From the NCBI GenBank assembly GCA_014706295.1, contig JACSVZ010000011.1, forward strand, positions 13,174,163 through 13,238,162: a DNA stretch of 64,000 nt, given 5' to 3'. A model generated the notes under the pieces. The model was not told where the DNA came from, did not search any database, and saw only the letters and a program-made list of their open reading frames with translations. Position numbers and translations under genes: made by a program. Shown piece after piece: positions 48,300 through 60,000 of the stretch (within the stretch, counting starts at the first letter, position 1; the number at the start of each line of letters is the position of its first letter). Source of the DNA: Lycocorax pyrrhopterus obiensis (lineage: Eukaryota; Chordata; Aves; Passeriformes; Paradisaeidae).

Positions 48300-51200
48300 T
48301 CACGATATCCGCGGGGCCGACCTGTCATTGGTGACGGTCCTGCGCAGGCGCACCCCACGCCGGATGGCCACCAGCATGTCTTCGGCCGGGGGGTCCATGG
48401 AGGCCGCGGGGGGCGGCGCGGGGGTCTCCTCGCTGGGGCCGGACCCCACGAGGGCGGTGGGGAAGGGGAACTGGCCTTCCCCCAGGGCGTGGGCGCCGGC
48501 CACCAGCTCCCCGATCTTCTCCACCAAACTGTGCCGGTTGGCAGCCAACTGTTGGTCCTCCTCTTCCTCAGCGGAGAGGTGCTGGCCGGCCCCAGGGTAG
48601 ACAGAGATCTCCATGGCACCGCCACCCCAGGCAGTATTGGGAAGGCTCAGCCGCTTGGGCGAAGCTTTGGCAAAATCCAGCGGGTTTGGAGAGGCGTCAT
48701 CAGCGTAGAAGACGCACTCTTCACTGCCCACCCGTGTAGGGCCGGCGTAGCCAGGGGAGTCGGGCACTGTGGGGGTCTTCACGGGGACGATGGGGGGTCG
48801 GATGGGGATGGGGCCAGCATTGGAGAGCGTACGGCGGACCGAGGGCTTGGTGGAGGGTGTGCGGCGGATGGTGGCCACCCCCGGGGTGGTGCCGGCCGGC
48901 AGGTTGGTGCCGGTGGGCAGCCCGGCGGTCGAGGCAGGACGCTTGGTCTGGATCATCCGCCGGTAGTTCTGGGCGATGTTGCTGTTGCGCGGGATGGTGG
49001 AGGACTTGTCGAAGTCACTCTGGGGGTCACACTCCACGTCACCGTTCACCGAGTAGCAGTCATAGTCGGAGCCTGGCGAGGGAGCAGCACCATCAGTGTG
49101 GCTGGGGGGGGCAGTGGGTTGCCAAGCCCAACCATGCCATCAAAGCCAACCCCAGCCACCTCCGTCACAGCTCAACAACAACCAAATTCAATTGCCACGA
49201 TCGTGACACAACCACTACTGCCCCAATCATTGCTGGCACAACATGCTCACCATCAGACCCAAACAACACCATTGGAAGGCAACCACAATCACCCCAACCA
49301 TCACACTGAAATCACAACCAAACCCAGCTGTCACCATCGCAACCACCACAGCCAGAGCCATCACAACATGATCACAGCCAATTTCCGCTGTCACCACAAT
49401 GTGCTCATAACTGGCTCAGCCATTATCATACCAACATGATGACAAACGTGGTTATTTGATCTCCAACTACCAACTCTGTTGCCATCACCTACCATCTGCC
49501 ACCATCTCCACCTGTACCCAGCCTCTGTGCACAGACACATCACCACAAACCATCACTTGTTACGGCACTTCCTGGCACAACTGTACCCACTGAGCCGCTG
49601 CTAACACCCAAATAACCAGGAAAAGCTGTGGTTATTTGTGGCACCCCACTGGCCCCTACACAGTATGACCCATAGCCCGATGCTATGACACCTAGAGCAC
49701 AGACAGACGTGCCCCAGGACCACCAAAGCCTCTGCTGTCCCCTTCCCCACTCTAAGTGCCATTTCAGGTGGTCCTAGGTACCCCCAGTGCCAGTACCTTG
49801 AGAAGGGATGGTGTCCTCGGAGCAGGAGGGGGTGGTGGTCTGCGTGCTGTAGCCACTGGAGTACTGCAGCGAGTCCCGGCTGCTCTTCTGGTGCTCCAAG
49901 CTCAGCCCACGGGTCAAAACCATGGCCAGGTCGCTGGCGGCAGGGGACACTTCCTCCCCATGCTGCGGGGGCAAGGGGCACTGTCAGCACCCTGGTTCCT
50001 CTCTTGGGAGCCCCTGGGAGCCGCCCACCTCTGTGCCCTCCCTGCCGCAGCCGGTACCTTGGCAGCAATTGTAGCCGGTGACATCCGGGGCCTGGGAGCA
50101 TCCTCGCCGCCGATGCCCGGGTACCCACCAGCAGGAGAGCCCATCTCGGCTTCCCGCAGGTGCTCCACGCGGTCCTTGCGCCGCTGCAGGGTAGGGACCA
50201 CCGGCTGGTCATAGGGGCTGGCCTTGGACCAGTCCTGCAATGGGCAAGGCATGCGGTTCATGCTGGTGACACCGGGACCAGGAGTGGGGCAGGAGGGGTC
50301 TCAAGCTGATGTCCCCCGTGTCAAGCCACGGGTGCTGCTCAGGATGCTCTGCCCCATGCAGGAAAGGAAGGGAGGGTCTGAGGGCTGAACCCCATGAAGT
50401 GAGAGGGGAACCACGTGTGAAATACAACCCTGGTGGGATGGCAAGGACTAACCGAGGTGGGGGAGCTGCACTCGCTAACTGACTGGCAGGTTTCGGAGGC
50501 CTCTGAGGACGCCGAGCTGGAGGACTTCTGCTGTGCCGTGCCGAGCCGAGAGCCAGAGGGGGAGAGAAGAGGCAGTTAGCAAGCAAAGCCAGAGCCATGA
50601 CCCTGGTTAGAGCAGCACCCACAGCTCCCCTGGCTGAGCGAGGCCCACAGCCCTCCTCCCCTCTGGCAGCGGATGCAGGACGGCGAGCAGGATGCAACCT
50701 TGGCAGCAGGGTCAAGAACTGGGATGATGCACTGCCCCAACCCTTCCCCCTTCTCACCCCAAGCCATGCGGAGCCAACAGGTATTTTGGGGAGCGGGGAC
50801 CTTGCTGGGTTGGTGATGCCAGGTTAGCATGGACAGGTGGGAATGGCAGTTCCCTGGGGATCCTGGACATCCCTGGCACTGGGGATGGTGCAGCATGAAG
50901 GGGAAGCTTTGCTCCATGCTGCCTGGTGGGTGACTGGCACAAACTGGGTATTATGGGGCTGTTCTCCTGGCATGGGGAGGGGGGATACCTGTACCCCAAT
51001 TCCCCTAGGGAATTCACGGATGGGGTTTCGCTTCCATGTGGCCCATGATGCCCCCAAGTATGGTAGGCACCGTCAATATTCCCAATATTTATTTCCCGTG
51101 ATGTCAACACAGCTGGAAATACTCCTGAGAGTGGGTCTCATCACCTCTGCACTGGACCCTTGTGTTGCACCCAGCACCACCCACCCATTCTGTGGCAGGG

Positions 51201-54200
51201 GAAACTGAGGCACGGAGGTGGGCAGCACTGACCACCCTCCCCGTACCTGGCTGGTGATGTCCGAGGGCATGGGGGAAGGTGGTTTGGAATAAGCGGCGTC
51301 CTGGGAGATGAAGCCGGAGTCGTGGGAGGAGACGCTGGAGAGGCGGGTGGCGGCGGCGGGGGGCTGCGCCAGGCTGCGGTAGCGATAGGTGGAACTGGGT
51401 GAGCAGGTCTGAGCCCCGCCGGGCCACGCCATGCCACCCTTGGCACTGCTAACGCTGCTGGGGGGGCGCCGGGGGGACGGGGACACGCCGGTGGGGAGGA
51501 CAAAGGAAGGAAAAGAGAATTTAAGACAGAGGTTTGGAGGTGGCAGGATGGCCAGCGCCCTGCCACACACCACAGCTTGGGGAAACTGAGGCATGTGGTC
51601 CTCCTGGGGTGTCCCTTCTCCTGGGGTGGCCCTGTGGCAGGGAACAGGCTGGGGGACATGACAGAGGTGCTATGCTTGCCCCCAGACCCTCATGCACAGC
51701 TCACATCGTCCTCAAACCCCCAAGGACAGGGCATGTGTCAGGCCCCCATCCTGCCCCATAGATCCACCAGCCCTGCCCAGTGCGCCAAGACCAGTTCCTC
51801 CATATTAATGGGAGCCACTTGCCCATGTGGACATGAGAAGGTGGACATGCACCTTGTGAGCATCCCCAAAGGCCGTAAGCATCATCAGCCCACTGAGGTT
51901 AACGAAGAGGGCTGGATTTCCTGGCTGTGCTTGGGTGTGGAGCCCACCCCACCATACCTGCACATGCTGGACTTGCGGGAGCTGGAGCTGCTGGGCGAGG
52001 ACGGGGGTGTCTGGTAGGACCAGCTGTAGTCAGAGCCCTTCAGGTCCTTGATCACCTGCAGGAAAGATGGGGTCTAAGTCCCCACAAAGATGCTTCCCCA
52101 CTCCCCTGACCCCTGGCTCACCCCTGCTGACCTGCTCACTGGCGGGGGGCAGCTTGTGGGGCTCAGCGGTGAGCACCACCAGGTCCTCGATGATGCCCTG
52201 CAGGTGGGTGATCTCTCCCAGCATGGTGAGCTCCCCGTTCTGGGGACAGACAAGAGGGAACATCAGCACCCACTGGGCAGCAGGAACAGCCCCTGACCCT
52301 CTCGGTCCTCAGCACTCACCACCACGGGCTGCAGGAAGGTGATGAAGGTGCAGAAGCGGCCCCGCTCCTCGATGAGGGCTTTGCGGACCGCCTGCTTCTC
52401 CGTCTCCTCCAGCAGCAGGTACATGTCATTGACATCCTGCAGTGCGTTGTCCAGCTGGGGCTGCAGGTCCCCCTTCCCTGAGAGATGGGGCACTGTCAGC
52501 GCTGGGCTCCCCTTCCACCCTCCCCAGTCTGCTGGCGGTCCCGCTGCCAAGCTGAGGCCATTTCCCCAGCTTGGGGACATCACCCCATCCTCACACTCCA
52601 GCAGATACCACAGGTCTCTCACTGTGCCCATATACCTGGAAGGTCCAGGAGAACCCTCACCCCACAGCAGCCCTGGGCAGGGGGCTCCTCTGCTACCCCA
52701 TTCCCATCCCTGGCACTTGGGACCAGAGGACCCCTTGGGCTGCCACATGGGGCTGGCATCGCCTCAGGATGTGGGGTGCAGGCTAAGCTAAGCTAAAAGC
52801 AAGGTGAGGGTGGGAACAGGGAGCGGATGGACGGACGGACAGACAGAGGCTGGGGAGACTGGGGGGAGCAGATGAGGAAGCAGAGAGGGGGCCGGTGGTG
52901 GGGGGCAGCGGTTCACTTACCAAGTAGCTCTACAGGAAGGATGTGGAGGGGAGGGAAGAGAGAAGGAGACAGAGAAAACGTGTGAAAAGAGGCCGAAGGC
53001 TGGGGCACATGCCCCGCCTCCCCGCCACCCCCGGGGCCATGCCGGCACCTCCCTTTCTGCAGGGGGGCAGCAGGACCCCCCTAGCGCCCACCCCCCGGAT
53101 GGCAGTGCCACAGCCGGGATACCTGCCCTGGCTGGGGGTGCTGCAGTGGGGCTGGTGGGGGTGCCCCCCAGGAGACCCCCCCTTACCTTTGCGAGCCTTT
53201 TTCTGGAGCTTGAGGGTGTCAGAGGACTTTTTCTTGATCTCATGGCGTGCTCGCTTGTACTCTGGGGGCACAGAAGTGCTGTCAGAGGGGACCCCTGCCT
53301 AGCAGTGCAGCCACCCTGCACAGATCCATCCTGTCCCCTCCGTACCTTTTGCATGGTCCTTGTCCAGCTGGTTGGCAGTTTTCTTCCAGTCCTCAATCCT
53401 GTCCTGCAAAGGGTTTATCAGGCTCTCCATGAGGGCGCTGGAGCAGGGAGAGAGAAGCAGAGAGTGTGGGAGAGTGCCGGAGCCAGGGGGGAGCCATTCC
53501 CCCATCCCATGCCCAGCCCACACCCAGCAGCTCCTTCTTCAACGAGGGATGAGCCCGGCCAGGCTGTGTCACCGATGCCTGTGGGTTTGGAGGCAAAGCT
53601 GATCCCGGTCCCACTTACTTGGTGAACTGCCGGAGCTTGGCCTCGATGCTGCGGTGCCGCATGCACATCCGGGTCAGCGCCGAGCCGATGTCCCTCGTGG
53701 CACCTGGTGGGGAGCAAAGCGCCGCTGGCAAGGGGCAGGGACGCCCCCACACCAGTCCCAGCCCAGTTGGTACAGTGGGAGCAGGGTGGCTCGTGACAGG
53801 GACGATCAGTGCTGGGAGGCACTGGGCATTGGGGACACTTTGGGTAGGGAGTGGCTTGTTTTTTCCCACGATAAATCCACAAAATAAATAAATCATCATC
53901 CACTAACTAATACATGAAACACTAAATATCTCTTCTGGAGGTTTTGAACCCACTCCCATTTTTTCCTGGATTGATTTAATTTGGCACCGGGGGGCCAGGG
54001 AAGGGAAGGGATGGGGTACCCTGGCTTAGTTCCAGGAAGTCAGCTCTATCCCACACTTCCAGGCACAATCCCGAGTGAATAAAAAGGGAGTCCAAATTCC
54101 TCGTGGGGGGATATTTGCCAGCAGCAGAAAGCAGGAGCATCCTTTTTAGGTGAAACCACTGTTAACTCTGAAGCCTAAGGATGGCCACATGGTGGCAGTG

Positions 54201-57200
54201 CTGCTGGCAAATCCCAGGAAAAACAGCAATCAAAAATCCTTGGGTGCAAACTAAGGAGGGACATTCAGCCTTTCTCTCCCCTAAAAAAGCCTCCAAAGAC
54301 ACCTCTCACCCTTCTGCAGGAGTTTTGGACGCCCCTCAGTCCCCCACTGCTACGGAAATAGGGGAACCCATGGGCCAGGGCCTTCTCCTGCACTGGGGTA
54401 GTCTCCTAATCCAGCTCCTAATGCTCTTATCCCAGCTCCTGCTGCTCCTAATCCGATTCTCATGCACTGTGTGCAAGGCCAGCAGCCAGCCCCCACCCAG
54501 TGCCTCAGTTTCCCTATGCTGCTGCTCTGCCTCCCACCCCCCCCCAAAAAGCCCTGCAGGTATAGCAACACTACAGGGTGATGCTGACTCCTGTGGTGCT
54601 GGCCCCCAGCTGTCCCCAGCATTGCCCCTGTGGCCTCCCCTTTGCTTTGGCTGCCTGGGCTGGCAGGGAGCTGGGGGAGCCCTAATCCCCCTGGTGCAGT
54701 GGGCTAGTGGGTTTGGAGGCAAAGCTGATCCTGGCTCAAGCTGCTGCCTCCACCTCCTCCTCCTCCTCCTCCTCCTCCTTGCATGGCTCCAGATGGCCTG
54801 GATGCCGCCAGTCTGCAAAACCAGCCCAGGACCATCTGCTTGGCAGAAGCCAAGCGGTGGGAAGTGGCTCCTCGTTGCCAGCGGGCACCCGGAGAGGGTC
54901 CGGGGATCCTTCCCCCTCACCCCCCAACAGTGTGGGGGACCCTGCATGCAGCCTTGGCTCTTCAGTCACCTCCCTGGTGAGCTGGGGTTTGTCCCCAAAA
55001 CAGTCGAGCTTGGACTCCTGAATTTCCCTCCAGTTAATTCCCCTTCCCTGGAGACCCCCGGAGCAGCCGGGACCCTCCTGGGAACTTCCCAGGTGGGTGC
55101 CAGGGACAAGGAGGGTGGATTGTGCATCCTGGGGGGCAGAGATGGGTGCAGGGGACCACGGCGTGGGGCTGAGCCACCCTGAATGTCCCAGCCCCACCAG
55201 AAAATGCAGCTGAGCACCCACGGGTGGTGAGGAGCAGCACCCATATGGGTGCCCACCTCCTTCCCCCTCCCCACTCCATCTTTCCAATGCTGCTTCCCAG
55301 GGCATGCTCCACCTTGGTGTGGGAACAGGTTGGACATCTCTCTGTGGATGGTGAAGCTGCTGCTTGAAGTCCACTCCAGCAATGTGGGCAGGGGACACCC
55401 CACAGGGGACACTCACCACCTGTCCCCCTACCCAGGCAAGCCTGGGGACACCCACCCCTCGGAGAGAGGACCCTACCTCGGGTGTTGGTGGCCATGTCGG
55501 CCACTTTCTGGAAGGCATCCAGGAAGGCAACTGCGGCCAGCACCGTGGTCCTGGGGAGGAGAGAGTGAGGGGGGAGCTCAGCAGGTGCGGGACACACTGG
55601 GATGTGCCAATGAGGAGGGGGGTGTGCCATGTCCCACCCCGCCTTGGCCACTCACCTGAGCTGGGAGTGCAGCTTGGTGGCCTTCGAGTTGAAATCCTCC
55701 CATATGGGGTAGGAGCTCTGCAACGAGGAAAGGTGATGGTGAGAGACAGAGCCCCTCGCCCCCTGCACCGCTTCCCCAGACAGGGCAGGCCCCCCCTTCA
55801 CTGGTGCAGAGACAGAGCAGCTCAACAGCTTCTCTGATGGCTAACAGAGGCTGAGAACAACCCTTTTCCCTCCTGTTTTTTTCCCTTTCCAGTCTAGCCA
55901 CCCAAACTTATAGACCATGAAGACCTCAGGATTTTGAGTGATCTCTTCCTCACAGGGGTCAAGGTCGGTTATTATAGGTTTGGAAATTTGAGGGGATGAA
56001 ATGGAAAAGCTTTAAGACCCTGGCCAGCAGTAGAGGAGACACCGCAGCTTCCCCCCAAAGCACTGATGGCCAAACCCGCCATCATGGAGAGCTCCAGCCC
56101 CACTCAGGAGCCCCAGTCCTCACCTCCCCTGAGCCCAAGGACTGACGGGGCAGGAGGGGAGGTCAGGGTCCCCCCAGCCCTGAATGGGGCAGTTGTGTGC
56201 GGACAGGGACAGGGCATAGGTCCTTGGGAGGCCACCCCAGTGCTGTCCCAATGAGGCCACTCCAACACCATCCTGGCAAGGCCATCCGTGCAAGACCAGT
56301 CCCACTGCCCTTGTGGTGAGGCTATTCCAGGGCTGTCCTGGTGCAACCATTCCAGTGAAGTCATCCCAGGGCAGTCCCAGCGCCACCATCCCAGCGAGGC
56401 CATCCCAGGGCAGTCCCAGCGCCACCATCCCAGCGAGGCCATCCCAATGCCACCGTTTCAACAAAGTTATCTCAGCACTGTCCCAGTGAAGCCAGTCCCA
56501 GTGATGCCTCAGAGATGCCAGTCCCAGTACACCATGCTGGTGCCATTCCAGTGAAGCCTCTCCCAGTAATGCCAGCTGCAGCGCCATCCCAGCAAAGCCA
56601 TCCTGGTGCCATCACAACAAGGCTGATCCTGATCCACCATACAGCGAGGCTATCCCAGTGTCACCATCCCAGCAAGGCCGGTCCATGTTGTCCTGGTGAG
56701 GTTAATCCTGGTGCTGTCTTGACGAGGCCATCCCAGTGTCAGCCTTGCGTGGCCAGTACTGGTGCCATCATTCCATTGAAGCTATCCAGGTGCCACAATC
56801 CTGGCAAGGCCATTCCAACACTGTTCCAGTGAAGCTGGTCCCAGTGCTACTGTCCCAGCAAAGCCATCCCAGTGGGGCCAGTCCTGGTGTCACCATCCTG
56901 GTAAAGCCATGCCAGGGCTGCTATCCTAGCAAGGTCAATCCTGGTCCTGTTGTCCCAATAACAAAATCCTGGTGCTATCCCGGTGTTGCCATCCAATGGC
57001 AGTGACAGGCGTCTGTAAACTCCCCTAGGGCAGCCACCAGGGGACATGTACATCACCACACATCTCCATGGGCACTATAGCTTGGCGGCAGCCCTGGGGA
57101 CAAGGTTTGCACTGAGGGGGCACGGGACCAGCCTAGCATTGTTTTCTGGGGACAATGAAAGCCACTGTTTCTTCATGAGTCAGCAAAGAAAGGGTTTGAG

Positions 57201-59530
57201 GGTGCCACTTCACACACCACTTGTGGCAGTGCCCCCCTGGTTGTGGGTCCCCAGGGACTGTCATTGCCAGAGTGCTGGGCCACCATTCCTGGGCTACTGT
57301 CCCCAGGCCACCTTCCTTGGCCACCCTGGGCAGGGCAAGTGAGGCTCCCCTGTAGAAGGGAGCGGGTTGTGATGCCCCAAACCCCCTGTGATGCCACGCA
57401 TGAGGAGGACGGGGAAGAGGACAATGGGGACAAGGACATGCCAAGGTCACTCAGGGACGCCGAGCACACGAAGAGAGGCAACAGGAATGAAGCCAGCTTG
57501 GGGACTGTCACCAACAAACAAATCCCCTCCACCACAGGCCAAGGGGTGCTCAAAAAGCCACCCACCACCAAGATAAGGTCCCTTTGCCCTCTGACCAGCA
57601 CAGGGGTGCCAGCCATAGGACCATAAGCACATCACTGCCCTTCAGTGCCAGCAGTTCTTCAAGCAGAGAGTTACTTGTCCCCCAGTGCCCGTGCCAGGAC
57701 ACCCACGTGGCTGGGCGATGGGGACACTGCACTCTCAACTTGGCCGAGGCTGTGCAGGGCACGAGCTGAGCCCCAGCTGTAGTGTGGTGGGGTTTTCCTT
57801 CTTTTTCGTCATTTTTCTTTCATCTTTCCCACCTTCAAATGGCGTGAAACTGAATCCAGCCTGGTCTCCTCGGGTGAGGAGTTCCCAGTCCAACCGAATC
57901 CGGATGGTGCTGGGCATGTCACTGGGAGGTGACAGCTCTGGGCTGGCTTATCCCCTCTGAAGTCTCAGCAGGGGAATGGGGAAACTGAGGCAGGGGCTGC
58001 CCTCACCTCCCCCCGGGAGTGTAGGACTCAGCCTGACTCTTGTAGACTCCAGGAGGCTGCCTGGAGAGGGTGGCTGGGGTGAAGGCATTTGGGGGAGGGA
58101 GCTGATCACCCCAGCACCCATTTCCCACCAGCCCTGGATCCCACTGCCCTGGGGAGAGCTGGGATTTGCTCCCTGGAGCTTTTCTCCCGGCCCTGAGCCA
58201 GAGTCCGGCTGCAGAGCCACCATCGCCCCTCGAAGGGGTTAATCTCCTTCCCAGCAAGGCTTTTATTTTTTTTTTTTTATCCCCCCTCCCCTGCTTTGGC
58301 AATGACAGCATTGTCTGGACGGGTCTGCAGCATGAAGAGAGGAAGAGGAGGAGGAGGAGGAGGAAGAGAGCTTTTGCCTTCCAAAAATGACGAGGGCTAA
58401 ACCCCAGTGCTGGAGCTGGCTGTGGGAATTTTGGCCCCCCGAGATGAAGAAACATGGCTGGTCCCCTCCTCCCCACTCAGCCCCTAGTCAGAAATACCCC
58501 CCAGCATTTTTAAATTTTTTTTTTGAAATGAAAACAAACAAAAAAAAGGGTTTTTTTAAACATGGCCCCATCCTGCTCCCAGGGAGGGTGGAGGCAATAT
58601 CCTCTCCCCGGGTTAGGAAATGGGATCAAGGAGCTGGGAGACCTTTTTGTTCCATTGGTGTCAACCCCACCGGGTCCGGCAGAAATCCAGGCTGGGCACG
58701 GGGGGGGGGGGAAGGGACAATGCGACGCCTGAAATGGGTGGCAATGCCCAGAGTGGGGCCAGTGGTACCTGGCAAGGGGCAGTGATGCCTTGTCTGTGTC
58801 ACCCGACAAGGGGCTCCGGCACCTGGGGATGGATACAGGGCTGATATGGAGCCAGGATCTCCAGTACGGGCTCCAGTGCCCAGCGCCGGGCCCCAATGCC
58901 CATTATGGGATGGATGTGGGGCTCTGGCACCCAGTGCCATGCTCTGACACCCAATGTGAGACCTCGATGCCCGACATGGAGCTCCGATACCCAGTGAAGG
59001 ATAACAGGGCAGATATAGGGCTGCAACACCCAGAACGGCTCCGATAGCCAGTGACGGACCCGGGGATGATGTGGGGCTGCAATCCCCAGGATGGAGCTCC
59101 AGTATCCAACGGTGGATAGAGAGCTGATGGGGGGCTGCGATCTCCAGGGCTCCGATGCCCAACGCAGAGCTCCGATGCCCAGTAAGGGGCTGATGTGGGG
59201 CTCTGGCACGCCGTGCCGGGCTCCGACAGCCGATGTGGGACCCCCACACTCGCTGCGGGGCTGGTGTTCGGGCTCCGATACCCGATGCGGGGTTCCAATC
59301 CCCATCTCGAGGCTGGGCAGCAGAAGCCCCGGTACCCACCGCGGGACCAGCACCGGCGGCGGCGGCGGCGCGGGGGCTGCCTGGGGAAGCCGAGTGATGG
59401 GGGGGTGGTGCGGGGGGAGCGCTGTCACGACAGCAAAACCGGGGTGCGGGGGGTCCCCTACCTTCATGTCGTTGATGATGGCTTGGAAGAGGCCGCCGAG
59501 GGCTCCGCACTCCTTCTCCGCCGTCTCCAT
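48300..59530 (-). CDS. MTSS2: MTSS2 (MTSS1L/ABBA), I-BAR domain actin regulator, complete
   Basis: MTSS2 bends plasma membrane through an N-terminal I-BAR (IMD) domain and links it to actin and Rac signalling at protrusions, especially in glia and neurons. Coding exons on the minus strand: 59530-59462, 55717-55656, 55550-55477, 53703-53619, 53437-53346, 53261-53187, 52477-52320, 52239-52132, 52055-51958, 51457-51247, 50527-50453, 50234-50058, 49962-49797, 49072-48300. Phases join to 2223 nt, 740 residues. The chain starts METAEKECGALGGLFQAII. The I-BAR region runs to about residue 250 (TRDIGSALTRMCMRHRSIE, DALQDVNDMYLLLEETEKQ-like). A Ser-rich linker, the GYSTQTTTPSCSEDT segment and a proline-rich region follow. 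The C-terminal WH2-type motif is DMLVAIRRGVRLRRTVTND. The donor of exon 8 (GTCAGC) is weak. Confidence 0.97.
49130..49430. repeat. Low-complexity CAACCA/ATCACA-rich stretch
   Basis: In the intron before the last MTSS2 exon, CCAAC, ATCAC and CACAACCA motifs recur without strict periodicity over about 300 bases. It is probably a degenerate simple repeat. Confidence 0.6.
52921..52929 (-). other. MTSS2: Candidate 9-nt in-frame microexon of MTSS2
   Basis: In the intron between the exons 53261-53187 and 52477-52320, a pyrimidine tract of about 45 nt (52935-52980) ends in CCTGTAG, followed by AGCTACTTG and then the consensus donor GTAAGTG. Both neighbouring exons meet at phase 1, so nine bases keep the frame and would insert Glu-Leu-Leu between KARK and GKGD in the I-BAR domain. 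Tract and splice sites are far better than chance for so short an exon. Use and tissue are not visible here. Confidence 0.65.
53704..55476 (-). other. MTSS2 intron 3
   Basis: Contains a CTC triplet run at 54747-54780 and a 25-bp copy (54707-54731) of a sequence next to the following exon (53581-53605). Long open frames on both strands are compositional. No other gene was recognised. Confidence 0.65.
54747..54780. repeat. (CTC)n microsatellite
   Basis: About ten near-perfect CTC triplets in MTSS2 intron 3. Confidence 0.9.
56230..57000. repeat. Minisatellite field, GCCATCCCAG-based units
   Basis: CCATCCCAG(T/C)G and CAAGGCCATCC recur throughout about 770 bases. Within it a 39-bp unit is repeated in perfect tandem near 56365-56445 (CATCCCAGGGCAGTCCCAGC followed by GCCACCATCCCAGCGAGGC), flanked by progressively diverged copies. 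Confidence 0.85.
58860..59300. repeat. Minisatellite field, GGGCTCCGATRCCCAGTG units
   Basis: GGGCTC(C/T)(G/A)G(C/A)(A/T)CCC and GATGTGGGGCT recur at roughly 28-35 base spacing over 440 bases, close to the MTSS2 promoter island. Both strands are open over long distances because the unit lacks stops in several frames. Confidence 0.8.
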
Positions 59531-60000
59531 CGCGGCGCTGCGGCAGCCCGGGGCGGGCGGCGCCGCCGGGGGAGGCCGCGGCGGCGGGCCAGGCTCAGCG
59601 GCGGCGGGGGGCGGGCGGCGCCCGGGCGGCGGCGGCGGCGGCGGCGGCGGGGGGGGCACAGCGGCGGAGCGGCGGCGGAGCCGGGCGGGGCATCGCCCCC
59701 CTGCCTCCTTCCCTCCCTCCCTCTCGCCCTCCGCGGGTGCTGCGCGGACCCGCCGCCCCCTGGCAGCGGCGCGGAGCGGGGCGCGGAGCGGAGCGGGGCG
59801 CGGGGAGCTCCGGCCCGGGGCGGCGGCGGGGGCGGGGCGGGGCGGGCGCTGCGCGGCACATGCGCCGCCCGCCGCGGGGCCGGGGGCTGCGGGCGGCGGG
59901 GGGATGCTCGGGGTCAGCCCCAGGGATGCTCCGGGAGCGGCTGCGGGCAACCCGGAGGACGCGCAGGGATGACGGAGCGGGGGGAAGCCCCGGTGGTTCT
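59300..60000. promoter_or_regulatory. CpG island, MTSS2 promoter
   Basis: A very GC- and CpG-rich block around MTSS2 coding exon 1, with GGC triplet runs (for example 59626-59652) in the presumed 5'UTR and GGGGCGGGGC boxes (about 59830-59845). Transcription to the left is inferred from the start codon at 59530. Confidence 0.85.

Larger units (their letters stand above)
55718..59461 (-). other. MTSS2 intron 1 (3.7 kb)
   Basis: The longest MTSS2 intron. It carries two minisatellite fields (about 56.2-57.0 kb and 58.86-59.3 kb) and a few homopolymer runs. No RNA gene or nested coding gene was recognised. Confidence 0.7.

Noticed and set aside
48198..49439. Open frame of 413 codons on the plus strand
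   Set aside because: It is antisense to the last MTSS2 exon, whose sense frame matches a known protein. The antisense frame runs on into a low-complexity CAACCA intron.
54181..55182. Open frame of 333 codons on the plus strand
   Set aside because: It lies in MTSS2 intron 3, crosses a CTC run, and has leucine/serine stretches from simple repeat. No similarity was recognised.
58799..59950. Open frame of 383 codons on the minus strand
   Set aside because: It reads through MTSS2 exon 1, its 5'UTR GGC runs and the intron 1 minisatellite. It contains the real start as an internal Met and shows a repeat-derived sequence.
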